Shown piece by piece: positions 1 to 8,570 of a stretch of 64,000 bases of DNA. Origin of the DNA: Nonomuraea jiangxiensis (GTDB lineage: Bacteria > Actinomycetota > Actinomycetes > Streptosporangiales > Streptosporangiaceae); NCBI RefSeq assembly GCF_900099965.1, contig NZ_FNDJ01000036.1, positions 1 through 64,000 of the forward strand. The letters run 5' to 3'. Under the pieces are notes generated by a model, which saw only the letters and a program-made list of their open reading frames with translations, searched no databases and was not told the DNA's origin. The number at the start of each line of letters is the position of its first letter. The stretch's first letter is position 1. Made by a program: the position numbers and the translations under genes.

Positions 1-283
1 TGGGCGACCTACCAAAGTCACACCCCAGCCAACGAACGCCTGTAGACAGCCACCGCGATCACATCTCAGCCAACTCGGCCGCCCATGGGCGACCTTCCGA
101 AGTCACTCCGCAGCCAACGAACGCCTGTAGACAGCCACCGCCATCACGTCTCAGCCAACTCAGCCGCCCGTGAGCGACCCACCGAAAATCACGCACGGCC
201 GACGACTGCCCAGGGACGACCCACCAAGGTCACGCCCCCACCGACAACCGCCAGGGGCGACCCAGCAGAATTACACCCCAGCG
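1..283. repeat. 85-bp tandem repeat, about three copies plus decayed copies
   Basis: Near-identical units start at 1, 86 and 171 (period 85), each beginning with a TGGGCGACC-like word and containing CAGCCAACGAACGCCTGTAG. Shorter degenerate copies of the CGACCCA..AAGTCAC core follow around 212 and 254. The period is not a multiple of three and all frames are open only because of composition, so I read it as noncoding. The array runs off the left edge of the window, so its full size is unknown. Confidence 0.8.
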
Positions 284-339
284 AGCCCGAGCCCACGTCC
301 CGCGGTCGTGTGTCCTACGTGCAGGTCCCGCGCCACGCG

Positions 340-545
340 TCGCGCGTGCCACGTCGCGCGTGCCACGTCGTGGGCCCTGCGTCGTGGGCCCTGCGTCGTG
401 GGTCCCGCATCGTGGCTCCCGCCTGGCGGGTCCCCGCGTCGTGGGTCCCGCGTCATGGGCCCTGCGTCGTGCGTCGTGGGTCGTGGGTCGTGCGTCGTGT
501 CGTGCTTCGTGGGTCCCGCGTTGTGGGTCCCGTGTTGTGGGTCTC
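340..545. repeat. 14-bp minisatellite (TGCGTCGTGGGYCC unit)
   Basis: Roughly a dozen head-to-tail variants of a 14-bp unit, for example TGCGTCGTGGGCCC, lie between the 85-bp and the 71-bp repeats. Single-base changes and small indels separate copies. The open frames crossing it on both strands are low-complexity artefacts (Arg/Pro/Gly/Val-rich), and 14 is not divisible by three, so no peptide repeat is maintained. Confidence 0.75.
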
Positions 546-607
546 ACGGCGGCGGTCGCCCGGCGTATCGGTCGAGCGTCCCGGTCCGGCGTCCTGCGTC
601 TGGGTCC

Positions 608-820
608 CGTGTCGCGCGTTCCGCGCCGTGGATCCCACGTCCGAGGTCCCCCGGTCGGGCGTCCTGTGTCCAAGCTCCCGTGTCGCGCGTTCCGCGCCGT
701 GGATCCCACGTCCGAGGTCCCACGGTCGGGCGTCCTGTGTCCAAGCTCCCGTATCGCGCGTTCCGCGTCGTGGGTCCCACGTCCGGGGTCCCCTGTCGGA
801 CGTCCCGTCCGGCGCCTGAT
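608..820. repeat. 71-bp tandem repeat, three copies
   Basis: Units start at 608, 679 and 750. The first two are almost identical (CGTGTCGCGCGTTCCGCGCC at the start of each); the third diverges in its second half. The 71-bp period is not a codon multiple, which supports a noncoding array made by local duplication. Confidence 0.8.
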
Positions 821-905
821 ATCCCTGTCCGGCGTCCCGTCCGGCGCCTGGCGTCCCGTCCGGCGCCCGGTGCCCACGTCCGGCGTCCCGGTCAGGTGTC
901 AGGTG
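800..905. repeat. short GTCCGGCG-type degenerate repeat
   Basis: Several overlapping copies of GTCCGGCGTCCCGTCCGGCG variants run up to the stop codon of the glycosyltransferase at 906. They look like the inner end of the same repeat-rich block. No promoter, RNA gene or convincing protein is visible in 1-905. Confidence 0.55.
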
Positions 906-1637
906 TCAGCGCCTGTGGCGGAGGCGGCGGAGGTAGAGGGCCACGATCGGCTCTCGCGTCACCAGCGCCAGCCCCACATCCCGGAGTTGCCGGGCCCGAT
1001 GCACCTGCGCTCGCCAGTCGTTGCCGGTGGCCCGATGTGACATCTCGACCTCGACCTCCCTGACCCGAAACTTCCTCCGCAGCAGGTCGATCGTCAGCGC
1101 CGTCTCCACCCCGAACCCGTACGCCAACGGCCGCGCCGCCTCGAACGCCCGCCTGGTCAGGCAACGCTGCCCGTTGAGCGGCTGGGTCGCCTCGAACCCG
1201 GTCGCCCGGCGGATGCCCTCCTTCGACAGCCGTACCACTAAGCCGTGCCCCCCGAGGCGCACCCTCGTCCTGAAGACGGCGATCGTCATGTCGGCCTGCC
1301 CCGCGCGTACCGGCTCGATGAGCGGTGCGGCGGCGTGTGCCGTCTCGCCCAGGTCGGCATCGAGAAAGAGCAGGTGGCGAGGGCTGCCCTCGTCGTCGAG
1401 GAGACGTACGGCCTCCGCGCCTGTCTCCATCGCGGCGGCCTTGCCCCGGTTGCTGCTGTGCCGCACCACCCGCGCTCCCGCAGCACGCGCCACCCTGCCG
1501 GTCTGGTCCGACGAGCCGTCGTCCACGACCACGACGAGATCCACACCGGGCAGCGCCGCGGCGGACTTGACGGTGGCCGCGATGCGGTCGGCCTCGTTGA
1601 CGGCCGGAATGATGACCGCCGTGTCACCGCCGCTCAC
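906..1637 (-). CDS. family 2 glycosyltransferase
   Basis: A 243-residue GT-A-fold glycosyltransferase that would transfer a sugar from a nucleotide donor to an unknown acceptor. The N-terminus has the GT2 signature: a VIIPAVNEADRI strand-loop, then VVVVDDGSSDQTG (nucleotide binding), and LFLDADLG, a DxD-type metal-binding motif near residue 93. No transmembrane segment is evident, so it is probably cytosolic or peripheral. The GTG start at 1637 is preceded by a good GGAGG ribosome site. Its 3' end abuts the repeat array. It resembles dolichol-phosphate-sugar or glucosyl-phosphoglycerate synthase relatives, but the substrate cannot be assigned from sequence alone. Confidence 0.85.
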   Translation of the reverse strand: MSGGDTAVIIPAVNEADRIAATVKSAAALPGVDLVVVVDDGSSDQTGRVARAAGARVVRHSSNRGKAAAMETGAEAVRLLDDEGSPRHLLFLDADLGETAHAAAPLIEPVRAGQADMTIAVFRTRVRLGGHGLVVRLSKEGIRRATGFEATQPLNGQRCLTRRAFEAARPLAYGFGVETALTIDLLRRKFRVREVEVEMSHRATGNDWRAQVHRARQLRDVGLALVTREPIVALYLRRLRHRR

Positions 1638-1724
1638 GCAACGTCACCTCCACCAGCAACATCGATGCCCACTGAGCGTCACCTCCGCAAGGAACACAAC
1701 ACCGCCCCCAGAGAGCGGATCTTG

Positions 1725-2072
1725 TCATGACCCCTCGGTGATGAGGAACTCGGCCGGCACCTCGTCATGCACGGTGAACACCGAGTCCAACCCCGTGACC
1801 TGCAGAATCTTGCGTACGGCAGGCCGCGGGGAGGCCACCTCGAGTGTCCCTCCCTGCTCCTTCATGCGTTTGAGTGCCGACAGCAGCACGTTCATCCCCG
1901 TGGAGTCGCAGAAATCCACGGCGGACATGTCGATGACCACCCGGCTAGGCCCCTGTTGCAGGAGCCGAGTGAACTCGGCCTGCAGGTGAGGCGCCGTGTA
2001 CAGGTCGATTTCCCCGGTGATGGCAACGAGTGCGCACCCGGCATGTGATCGAGTCGAGACCTTGAGCTCCAC
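1725..2072 (-). CDS. anti-anti-sigma factor (STAS domain, RsbV/BldG-like)
   Basis: A 115-residue single STAS domain. The motif DFCDSTGMNVLL holds the conserved serine (Ser57) that a partner anti-sigma kinase phosphorylates in this family. Unphosphorylated protein binds the kinase and frees a sigma factor. The length is normal for RsbV/SpoIIAA/BldG proteins. No sigma factor or cognate kinase is adjacent. The HATPase-type anti-sigma protein at 6012-6443 is the nearest possible partner, which is only inference. It is transcribed with the same polarity as the upstream genes but is separated by an intergenic region. Confidence 0.88.
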   Translation of the reverse strand: MELKVSTRSHAGCALVAITGEIDLYTAPHLQAEFTRLLQQGPSRVVIDMSAVDFCDSTGMNVLLSALKRMKEQGGTLEVASPRPAVRKILQVTGLDSVFTVHDEVPAEFLITEGS

Positions 2073-2190
2073 ATGGGCAGGCTAGCGGCGCAGAGCCTTC
2101 CGGTCACGTTGTCACGCCGATAGGGCAACCACTGGTTTTTGTCCTCCGTTTGGGCTCCATCAAAACGGAGAGTACGCGAAGCTTGACAGC

Positions 2191-2667
2191 GTGACACCAC
2201 AACCGGCATCGCTGCGTGGAGGAGGGGCTGGGGCACGGCAGACGGGTCCCGCATCGATGAAAGCCGACAAACCTGAAGACGCCCAGCGCCAAGGACTCCG
2301 CGAACGCCTGGAGACCATCCTCATCCGCACGGAGAAGGCCACTCCATGGCATGACGAAGCAGACCGCCTCCGCGGCCTGGTGAACCAAGACGGCTACGTC
2401 CCCATCCGCACCCGCCTGGCGGTCGAGGACCTCGACTTCCTCTCCGAGGCCCGGAGCGAGTTGCTCAGGTTCTCGGAGCTCGGGCTGAGGCTGCTCGATC
2501 TGCACCAGCCGCGGGACGCGGGGGGCATCACCAGCGACACCGCCCACCCGATCCTGCGCTGCCGGAGCTGCATGTGGCGCTGGCCCTGCCCGACATTTCG
2601 GGCAATGTCGGAGTCGTTCGGTGCACCACACGACTCATCCGACACGACACTCTCCGAGAGCGCCTGA
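2191..2667 (+). CDS. hypothetical protein with C-terminal cysteine/tryptophan motif
   Basis: About 158 residues from a GTG at 2191; an ATG at 2257 is an equally possible start (136 residues) and fits better where the helical region begins. The body is charged and helical, ending in a compact CRSCMWRWPCPTF segment. Its three cysteines and tryptophans look like a small metal or disulfide knuckle. I recognise this tail as recurrent in actinomycete small proteins but know no function. It is divergent from the STAS gene across a short AT-richer spacer (2075-2190) that probably carries promoters for both. Confidence 0.55.
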   Translation: MTPQPASLRGGGAGARQTGPASMKADKPEDAQRQGLRERLETILIRTEKATPWHDEADRLRGLVNQDGYVPIRTRLAVEDLDFLSEARSELLRFSELGLRLLDLHQPRDAGGITSDTAHPILRCRSCMWRWPCPTFRAMSESFGAPHDSSDTTLSESA

Positions 2668-2779
2668 ACTCCACCACGGAGACCGCGAAGCCACGACGGG
2701 CGCGGCAGCCCACGGACAACAACAGCCCGCGGACAACAGCCGAACACGGAGAACAGCCGCCGAGGTCGGGGAACGGCCG

Positions 2780-3976
2780 TCAGCTGCCGACCAGGGGAAG
2801 CCGGATCTCGAACCGGCACCCCGGTCCGTCGTTGACCACCCCGATCATCCCGTCATGCGCCTCCACGATCCCCTGCGCGATGGCCAGCCCGAGCCCCGCC
2901 CCGCCGTCGGCGGTAGGAGTACGGGCAGCCTCCCCCCGGAAGGCCACCTCGAACACCCGAGGCAGATCCTCCTCCGGAATCCCTCCACAACAGTCCGTCA
3001 CCGACAAACACGCCATCCCCGCGTCGTCGTCGACCCCGGCCCGCAGCACCACGGTCCGGTCCGACGGCGTGTGCCGGATGGCGTTGACCACGAGGTTGCC
3101 CAGGGCCCGTCCCAGCGCCCCGGCGTCCGCCTCGACCGGCACCGTCGCCGCCGCCTCCGCCGTCAGCACCACCCCCTTGGCCCGGGCCAGCGGCTCGACC
3201 CCGGCCATCGTGTCCGCGACGAGGTCGGCCAGCCCGATCCTGGCCCGTGACAGCCGCAACGCCCCCGCGTGGATCCGCGACAGCTCGAACAGGTCGTCCA
3301 CCATCGCCGACAGCCGCTCCACCTCCAGCTTGATCTGCCCGTGATAGCGCGCGACCGTCTCCCGGTCGGACACCACCCCGTCCTCCAGCGCCTCGGCCAT
3401 CGCCCGCATCCCGGCCAGCGGCGTCCGCAGATCGTGGCTCACCCAGGCCACCAGCTCCCGCCGCGCCCCCTCCAGGGCCCGCTCGCGCGCGTACGCCTCC
3501 TCCAGGGTGTTCGCGATCGTCTGCAACTCCGCGGGCAACCCCTGAGGCGCCACGAACGGCATGTCCCGTACGGCCGCCACCAACCGCCGGCTCTCCCCCA
3601 CCACCCGCTTCGACAGCACGAACGCGACCCCGAGCCCCACGATCCCGCCCACGGCCACCACACTCAGCACGAAGTCCTTGACCTCGCCCTCAATGATCAT
3701 CTTCATGATGATGGCCACCACCCCGGCCAGCGTCGCCGCCACCGCGACGACCACGACCACGGCCAGCATCACCCCGATCGACCTGGTACGCAGCCACCAC
3801 ATCACCCCGATGCCCGCCAGCGCCACCAGCACCCCGCACCCCGCCGCCACGGCCACCACCATCGGCAGGTCCCCCATCGCCACCGCCGCGGGCGGCGACA
3901 GAGCACCCACCCCAGGCGGCGCAGAAAGGACCCCAGCCGCTCCCGGCACAGAAAGGACCGCAGCCGCCGGCATCAC
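2780..3976 (-). CDS. two-component sensor histidine kinase
   Basis: A 398-residue membrane kinase. Three hydrophobic helices lie near residues 39-62, 66-90 and 102-122, with almost no extracytoplasmic loop, so it probably senses the membrane or an intramembrane partner. A HAMP-like linker follows, then the HisKA box SHDLRTPL with phospho-acceptor His181, the N box [10 protein letters not shown], and the HATPase G boxes ([16 protein letters not shown]). The first G box is unusual in reading DCCGG rather than DxGxG. The start overlaps the stop of the response regulator by four bases, showing translational coupling. The signal is unknown. Confidence 0.92.
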   Translation of the reverse strand: MMPAAAVLSVPGAAGVLSAPPGVGALSPPAAVAMGDLPMVVAVAAGCGVLVALAGIGVMWWLRTRSIGVMLAVVVVVAVAATLAGVVAIIMKMIIEGEVKDFVLSVVAVGGIVGLGVAFVLSKRVVGESRRLVAAVRDMPFVAPQGLPAELQTIANTLEEAYARERALEGARRELVAWVSHDLRTPLAGMRAMAEALEDGVVSDRETVARYHGQIKLEVERLSAMVDDLFELSRIHAGALRLSRARIGLADLVADTMAGVEPLARAKGVVLTAEAAATVPVEADAGALGRALGNLVVNAIRHTPSDRTVVLRAGVDDDAGMACLSVTDCCGGIPEEDLPRVFEVAFRGEAARTPTADGGAGLGLAIAQGIVEAHDGMIGVVNDGPGCRFEIRLPLVGS

Positions 3977-4671
3977 GAGCCGCCGTCCAGCGGCTCATAC
4001 CGGTATCCGACCCCCCACACCGTCACAATCCTCCGCGGCTCCGTCGGATCCGGCTCCACCTTCTCCCGCAGCCGCCGCACATGCACCGTGACCGTCGAGG
4101 AATCCCCGAACGACCACCCCCACACCTGGTTCAGCAGCGCCGACCGGCTGAACGCCTGCCGCGGATTACGCATCAGATAAGCCAGCAGGTCGAACTCCCG
4201 GGCCGTCAGCAGCACCTCGTCCCCGCGCAGCCGCACCTCATGGGCCCCCACGTCCACCACCAGGTCCCCGTCACGCAGCACCCCCGTGCCGCCGGTGACC
4301 GAGGCCCCCCTGGCCCGCCGCAGCACGGACTGCACCCGCAGCGCCAGCTCACGCGGGCTGAACGGCTTGGTCACGTAGTCGTCGGCCCCGGTCTCCAGGC
4401 CCACCACCCGGTCGATCTCCTCGCCCAACGCGGTCAGCATGATCACCGGAACCGGCCACCGCTCCCTGAGCTTCCTGCACACCTGCAGCCCGTCGATCTT
4501 GGGCAGCATCAGGTCCAGCACCATGAGGTCCGGCGGATGCGCCAACGCCCTGCGCAGCGCCTCCACGCCGTCGCCGACGCATTCGACCTCATGCCCGTCG
4601 CGCTCCAGATATCGCGCCACGACCTCGGAAACGGTCGGATCGTCATCGACGACCAGGATGCGGGTGTTCAC
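3973..4671 (-). CDS. OmpR/PhoB-family response regulator
   Basis: A receiver domain followed by a winged-helix DNA-binding domain, about 232 residues. The acidic pair and ILVVDDD strand, phospho-acceptor Asp in [11 protein letters not shown], conserved Thr in MLTA and Lys in DDYVTKPF are all present; the wing ends [12 protein letters not shown] chose the GTG that gives [11 protein letters not shown] at the N-terminus; an in-frame GTG at 4695 would add eight residues. It is the promoter-proximal gene of a two-gene operon with the histidine kinase at 2780-3976 and is presumably its phosphorylation partner. Confidence 0.92.
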   Translation of the reverse strand: MNTRILVVDDDPTVSEVVARYLERDGHEVECVGDGVEALRRALAHPPDLMVLDLMLPKIDGLQVCRKLRERWPVPVIMLTALGEEIDRVVGLETGADDYVTKPFSPRELALRVQSVLRRARGASVTGGTGVLRDGDLVVDVGAHEVRLRGDEVLLTAREFDLLAYLMRNPRQAFSRSALLNQVWGWSFGDSSTVTVHVRRLREKVEPDPTEPRRIVTVWGVGYRYEPLDGGS

Positions 4672-4765
4672 CCATTCACGGTACGACCGGGCCACCCACG
4701 AGTGACATGGACGTCATTGGTTCGTAAGCCTCGCGGATCACCCTCCGAGGACGTACGGTAACCCC

Positions 4766-4933
4766 ATGGGTAGACTCGTGATGCTCGTGATAGGGGCCCT
4801 GCTGGGCCTCTTCGTGCTGTTCAACTTCCTGCTGCCGATGCTGGCAGGCCTGATCAAGATCGCGTTGATCATCGGTGTGGTCGCTCTGGTCGTCTTCATC
4901 ACGGTCACCGTGGTAGGCAAGTCCCGGTCATAG
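4766..4933 (+). CDS. small two-helix membrane protein
   Basis: A 55-residue open frame from ATG 4766 to TAG 4931-4933. It is almost entirely hydrophobic, with two predicted membrane helices (about residues 4-29 and 32-50) separated by a single lysine, ending GKSRS. It is divergent from the two-component operon and lies 24 bases before a second small membrane protein and about 380 bases before the YidC-like gene, all on the same strand. No family is recognised. Its frame, composition and position argue for a real small protein. Confidence 0.55.
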   Translation: MGRLVMLVIGALLGLFVLFNFLLPMLAGLIKIALIIGVVALVVFITVTVVGKSRS

Positions 4934-4957
4934 TGACATCGAAGTGACCAGGTCACC

Positions 4958-5158
4958 ATGACGCTGTTCCTGCTCGATCCGTGGCTGGTCGGGATCACCA
5001 TGATGGCGATCCTGCTGCTGGCCACGTGGGCGGCCACGCTGCTGCCCATCCTCAGCGGTGAGCCGATGCGCTTCCCGCTGACCTACGCGCGCCGCTCGGC
5101 CTTCCAGCGGCAGCGCGACCCCGACGCGGCCGGCCGCGCGCGTCCCAGAGCCCCTTAA
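4958..5158 (+). CDS. small membrane protein preceding YidC-like insertase (DUF6412-like)
   Basis: A 66-residue protein with one or two N-terminal hydrophobic helices (LVGITMMAILLLATWAATLL) followed by a basic, arginine-rich cytoplasmic tail. Proteins of this kind, sometimes listed as DUF6412, sit next to short YidC/Oxa1 genes in actinomycetes; I assign the family tentatively. Its position directly before the YidC-like gene suggests a helper or substrate of that insertase (inference). The stop at 5156-5158 is followed at once by three GC-rich hairpins. Confidence 0.6.
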   Translation: MTLFLLDPWLVGITMMAILLLATWAATLLPILSGEPMRFPLTYARRSAFQRQRDPDAAGRARPRAP

Positions 5159-5159
5159 A

Positions 5160-5260
5160 GCGTCCCGCTTCCGGCAGGCGGGACGCGTACCCACCGGTGC
5201 CGTCCCGCTCGCATCCGAAGCGGGACGCCTCGCCGTCCCGCTCCCTTCAAGAAGCGGGGA
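5160..5260 (+). terminator. three consecutive hairpins built from one GTCCCGC word
   Basis: Three stem-loops share the stem word CGTCCCGC: 5160-5186 (GCGTCCCGC / GCGGGACGC), 5201-5227 (CGTCCCGCT / AGCGGGACG) and 5235-5260 (GTCCCGCT / AGCGGGGA). They start just after the stop of the small membrane protein and end about 50 bases before the YidC-like gene. They probably act as a compound terminator or attenuator between the two; a regulatory role in the insertase leader is possible. Confidence 0.6.
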
Positions 5261-5310
5261 CTCCTCGGCCCGAGTGAGCCCGCCATTCATCTCACCCGGA
5301 GTAGGGGCTC

Positions 5311-5964
5311 ATGATCGACTCTCTTGTCACGTTCGTCATCACCGTGTCCGGGGGCCACGCGGCGCTCGGCATCGTCCTGTTCACCCTGGCCGTACGCCTG
5401 CTGCTGCTACCGCTCAACGTGCGCCAGGCCCGTACCGCCAAGATCCGGGAACGCCTCGCGCCCAAGGTCCTCGAACTACGCAAACGCTACGCACGCAACC
5501 CCGAGCGGATGAGCAGGGAGGTGTCCGCCCTCTACGCCAAGGAAGGCACCTCGCCGTTCGCCGGGATCCTGCCGATGCTGGCGCAACTGCCGTTCCTGTG
5601 GCTGATGTACCGGGTGGCCACGCACCCGACGGCGCTGGCCGGGCACGGTCTGTTCGGGGCTCCGCTGGGGCAGCAGGTGGCGGGTGTCATCGCCAATTAT
5701 GGTCTGATCAGTTGGCCGGTTTTGGTCTTCGTTCTGGTCATCGCGCTGGCCATGGCGGTGGCCTGGCTCTCGGCCCGGCTGAGCAAGAAACTGGCGACCC
5801 AGATGGGCGAGCAGCCGCCGCTGGTGCAGAAGATCATGCCGCTGCTCCCGTACGGGTCCGTGCTCGCCACGCTGGTGCTGCCGCTGGCCGCCGGCCTGTA
5901 TCTGCTCGTCTCCACGGCGTGGGCCGTCTCAGAGCGGGCCGTACTCGCCGCCCGGACCGCCTGA
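5311..5964 (+). CDS. YidC/Oxa1-family membrane protein insertase, short form
   Basis: A 217-residue polytopic protein with the Oxa1/YidC core. The first core helix carries the conserved arginine in TLAVRLLLLPL; a charged hairpin of the RERLAPKV type follows, then the PMLAQLPFLWLMYRVA segment and three more helices. It lacks the long C-terminal tail and periplasmic domain of the main YidC that lies beside rnpA near oriC, so it is best read as a second, specialised insertase. The ATG at 5311 has a GGAGTAGGGG ribosome site. Partner or substrate identity is unknown; the two tiny membrane proteins upstream are candidates. Confidence 0.85.
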   Translation: MIDSLVTFVITVSGGHAALGIVLFTLAVRLLLLPLNVRQARTAKIRERLAPKVLELRKRYARNPERMSREVSALYAKEGTSPFAGILPMLAQLPFLWLMYRVATHPTALAGHGLFGAPLGQQVAGVIANYGLISWPVLVFVLVIALAMAVAWLSARLSKKLATQMGEQPPLVQKIMPLLPYGSVLATLVLPLAAGLYLLVSTAWAVSERAVLAARTA

Positions 5965-6011
5965 AGCCCGGACCACCGAAGGCCCGGGCCACCTCAAGGC
6001 CCGGAAGGGCG

Positions 6012-6443
6012 TTACCCGGCCTCCCTGAGGGCCGCCACCTGCCCATTTACCGAGGCATGCGGGGCGGGCAGGATCGCCCACACCGTCGTCGTGTCCCCAT
6101 CGTGCCGAACCCCCCAGCTCTCCGCCACGTATTCGACGATCCCGAGCCCCCGGCCCCCGAGCGACGACAGGGTCGGGCGGCCCGCCCGCGGCTCCGTGGC
6201 AGAACCCCCGTCGCTCACCGCCACCTCGATGTGATCATCGCTGCGCAGCCAGGCGACCCGGACCATGCCCGACGGCAGCGGATGAGCATGCCGCAGCGCG
6301 TTGCTCAGCAACTCGCTCACCACCAGCACGGCATCGTCGATCGCGGCGGTGAAGACCCCACTTTCCTGCAGGTCAGTGCTCAGACGCTGGCGGGCAACGG
6401 CGACGCTGGACGGCGCGTACGGCAGCAGCACCACGCTTGACAC
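6012..6443 (-). CDS. RsbW-type ATP-binding regulatory kinase (HATPase_c_2)
   Basis: About 143 residues forming one GHKL ATPase domain: N box SELLSNALRHA, G1 VSDGGS and G2 GGRGLGIVEYVAESWG. Actinomycetes carry many of these anti-sigma-factor-like serine kinases. They phosphorylate STAS antagonists or sequester sigma factors in the cytoplasm. Two GTG starts (6449 and 6443) are possible; 6443 is better placed relative to GGGGAGG. It is adjacent and co-directional to the PAS/GAF histidine kinase at 6586. The STAS protein at 1725-2072 is a possible but unproven antagonist. Confidence 0.85.
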   Translation of the reverse strand: MSSVVLLPYAPSSVAVARQRLSTDLQESGVFTAAIDDAVLVVSELLSNALRHAHPLPSGMVRVAWLRSDDHIEVAVSDGGSATEPRAGRPTLSSLGGRGLGIVEYVAESWGVRHDGDTTTVWAILPAPHASVNGQVAALREAG

Positions 6444-6585
6444 ACCCACCTCCCCGTTACCTGTGCCCCCCGCGGGAACACTCCCCGGTACGACCGAAAT
6501 GCCCCGTTACCCAACCCCAGAAACCGCATCTCGATCACAGCTTGTACACATTGGACGATAGATCAGCGCAACCGTGACCGCGTCG

Positions 6586-8454
6586 TTACCGCATCGGTGT
6601 GTCGGATCCGATAGTGGAAGCACACCGCAGTACGAGCCGCATCCTGGTGCCGCCTCCCGGTCGCGGATGAGCACTCACATCTCCCCCTTGTGCTCTCGCG
6701 AGGCTCCTGACGATGTAGAGTCCGAGCCCCACTCCACCAAACCTTCTTCGATCCCCGCTGTCCACCTGGACAAACCTCTCAAAGATACGCTCTCGGTCGG
6801 GAGGGGCTATACCAACCCCCTCATCGTCCACCACGGCTACCACGTTGTCGTCCTCGGGCCAGGCCTCGACCCGGATGAGCCCGCCCTTCGGCGAGTACTT
6901 GAAAGCGTTCTCCAGCAACTGCCCCAGCACGATGTCCGTGGCCAGCGCGTCCCCCAGCACCGACGGCAACCCCTCGGGGATGGACACCTCCACCCGGTGC
7001 CGGTCCGACAGCACCGGCAGCCCCAGCGTGGCCGCGTTGATCCGCTCGGCCAGGTCGAACGTCTCGATCCGCACCTTCAGCTCGTCCGCCCCCGCCCTGG
7101 AGCCCAGCAGCAGGTGGTCCATGAGCTGCCCCAGCGACCGGGAGCGCTCGGCGATCGTGTGCACGGCCGAGCGGCGTTCGAGGTCGCTCAGCTTGTCCCA
7201 GCGCGAGTCCAGCGTGCTGGCGAACCCCCGGACGATCGTGATCGGCGTCCGCAGCTCGTGGCTGGTCGTGGCCAGGAACAGGTCCTTGGCCTCCTCCAGC
7301 TCCTTGGCCGTGGTCACGTCGCGGAAGTCGATGACCACCTCGCTCGTCTCCTCGATCCGCGCGCTCACCACGTCGAGCCACCGCCCGGTCTCCATCTGGA
7401 ACGTGAGCTTCTCCCCCGGCTTCGGCAGCGGGAACGGCGGCGGCCCCCCGATGACCGTCTCGGCGGAGAACGCGGTCAGCTCCACGGCGGCCGGGTTCCA
7501 GCGCACCACGCGCCCGGCCCCGTCGAGCACCGCGATCCCGTCGGCGCTCGCGTCGAACACGGCCCGCTCGTGCGCCCGCTGGCGTACCGCCTCCTGGTAG
7601 GCCACCGCGTTGCCGACCGCGATGCCCGCGTGCCCGGCCAGCAGCTCCAGCAGCTCCAGCTCCAGATGCTCCGGCGTGCGCCGGGAGAACAGCGCATAGA
7701 GAGCCCCGTACGGCCGCCCGCCGACCGCCGCCAGCCCCAGCGCGATCGTGTGCAGCCCCGGCAGCCGCGCCCACACCAGGTCGTCCAGCCCCTGCGACTC
7801 CAGCAGGACGGTCTTGCCGGTGCGTAACAACTTGTCCACCAGGCTCGTCCGCAGGTCCTTGGTGGTGCCCCTGAGCGTCTCCGGCAGCCGGTACGTGCTC
7901 ACCAGCCGCAGCCGATCCTCCTCGATCAGCACGAACCCGCCCGCGTCGGCCCCGGTCAGCTCCGTGAGGCTGGCCGAGATCCGGTCGAGCACGGCGGGCA
8001 GCTCCAGCTCGGAGTTGATGTCGCCGACCACGTCGGTCAGCCGGCGGACCAGCCTGGCCCGGCGCGCCATCCGGTTCCTGACCACCTCGTCGGCCCTGGC
8101 CAGATAGTGCACGCAGACGTATCCGGCCACGGCGCTGCCCAGCCGCAACGCGCTGATGTCGACCCGGACGTCCAGCAGGGTCCCGTCGCTGCGGAAACGC
8201 TTGGTGCGCAGGGAGACCTGGCCCCCGGTGCGTACGCGCTCCAGCACGGCGTTGTGCTCGGCCACCAGCTCCTCCGGCACGATCGGCGCCCGGCGCCCGA
8301 GCATCTCCTCCGCCGACCAACCGAACAGCCGTTCGGCCTCGGCGTTCCAGACCAGCACGCGTCGGTCCCGGTCGAGCGCCACGACGGCGTTGGGTGAGCT
8401 GGCGAGCACCGCGCGAGCGATCTCGTCGTCACTACCGGCCCATTCGTCCCCCAC
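6586..8454 (-). CDS. PAS-GAF-PAS sensor histidine kinase, soluble
   Basis: A large cytosolic kinase of about 620 residues without membrane helices. An N-terminal PAS domain (ASSPNAVVALDRDRRVLVWN) is followed by a GAF domain with the ISASLTELTGADAGGFVLIE strand, a second PAS domain (FDASADGIAVLDGAGRVVRW), then HisKA (TTSHELRTPITIV) and HATPase (LLENAFKYSP, DDEGVGIAP, GGVGLGLYIVR). The longest frame starts at 8547, but its first 31 residues are Arg-rich and run into the divergent promoter region, so GTG 8454 next to GGAGGT is preferred, with modest certainty. No response regulator is adjacent, so it is an orphan kinase; redox or ligand sensing through PAS/GAF is likely. Confidence 0.88.
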   Translation of the reverse strand: MGDEWAGSDDEIARAVLASSPNAVVALDRDRRVLVWNAEAERLFGWSAEEMLGRRAPIVPEELVAEHNAVLERVRTGGQVSLRTKRFRSDGTLLDVRVDISALRLGSAVAGYVCVHYLARADEVVRNRMARRARLVRRLTDVVGDINSELELPAVLDRISASLTELTGADAGGFVLIEEDRLRLVSTYRLPETLRGTTKDLRTSLVDKLLRTGKTVLLESQGLDDLVWARLPGLHTIALGLAAVGGRPYGALYALFSRRTPEHLELELLELLAGHAGIAVGNAVAYQEAVRQRAHERAVFDASADGIAVLDGAGRVVRWNPAAVELTAFSAETVIGGPPPFPLPKPGEKLTFQMETGRWLDVVSARIEETSEVVIDFRDVTTAKELEEAKDLFLATTSHELRTPITIVRGFASTLDSRWDKLSDLERRSAVHTIAERSRSLGQLMDHLLLGSRAGADELKVRIETFDLAERINAATLGLPVLSDRHRVEVSIPEGLPSVLGDALATDIVLGQLLENAFKYSPKGGLIRVEAWPEDDNVVAVVDDEGVGIAPPDRERIFERFVQVDSGDRRRFGGVGLGLYIVRSLARAQGGDVSAHPRPGGGTRMRLVLRCASTIGSDTPMR

Positions 8455-8570
8455 ACCTCCATAGTGCCCGTGGCGCGGTGAGTCCGTCGGGCGATCCGTC
8501 CGATACGCTGCGGGCACGGTGATTCGCGTGCGCCGCGGGCGCCGCACTACGCGACAGGAGGGTGATGGGA

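Noticed and set aside
1-905. Many overlapping long open frames on both strands and a resemblance to a CRISPR-like array
   Set aside because: Frames are open only because of GC-rich repeats with periods of 85, 71 and 14. The array has no unique spacers between constant repeats, so it is neither coding nor CRISPR.
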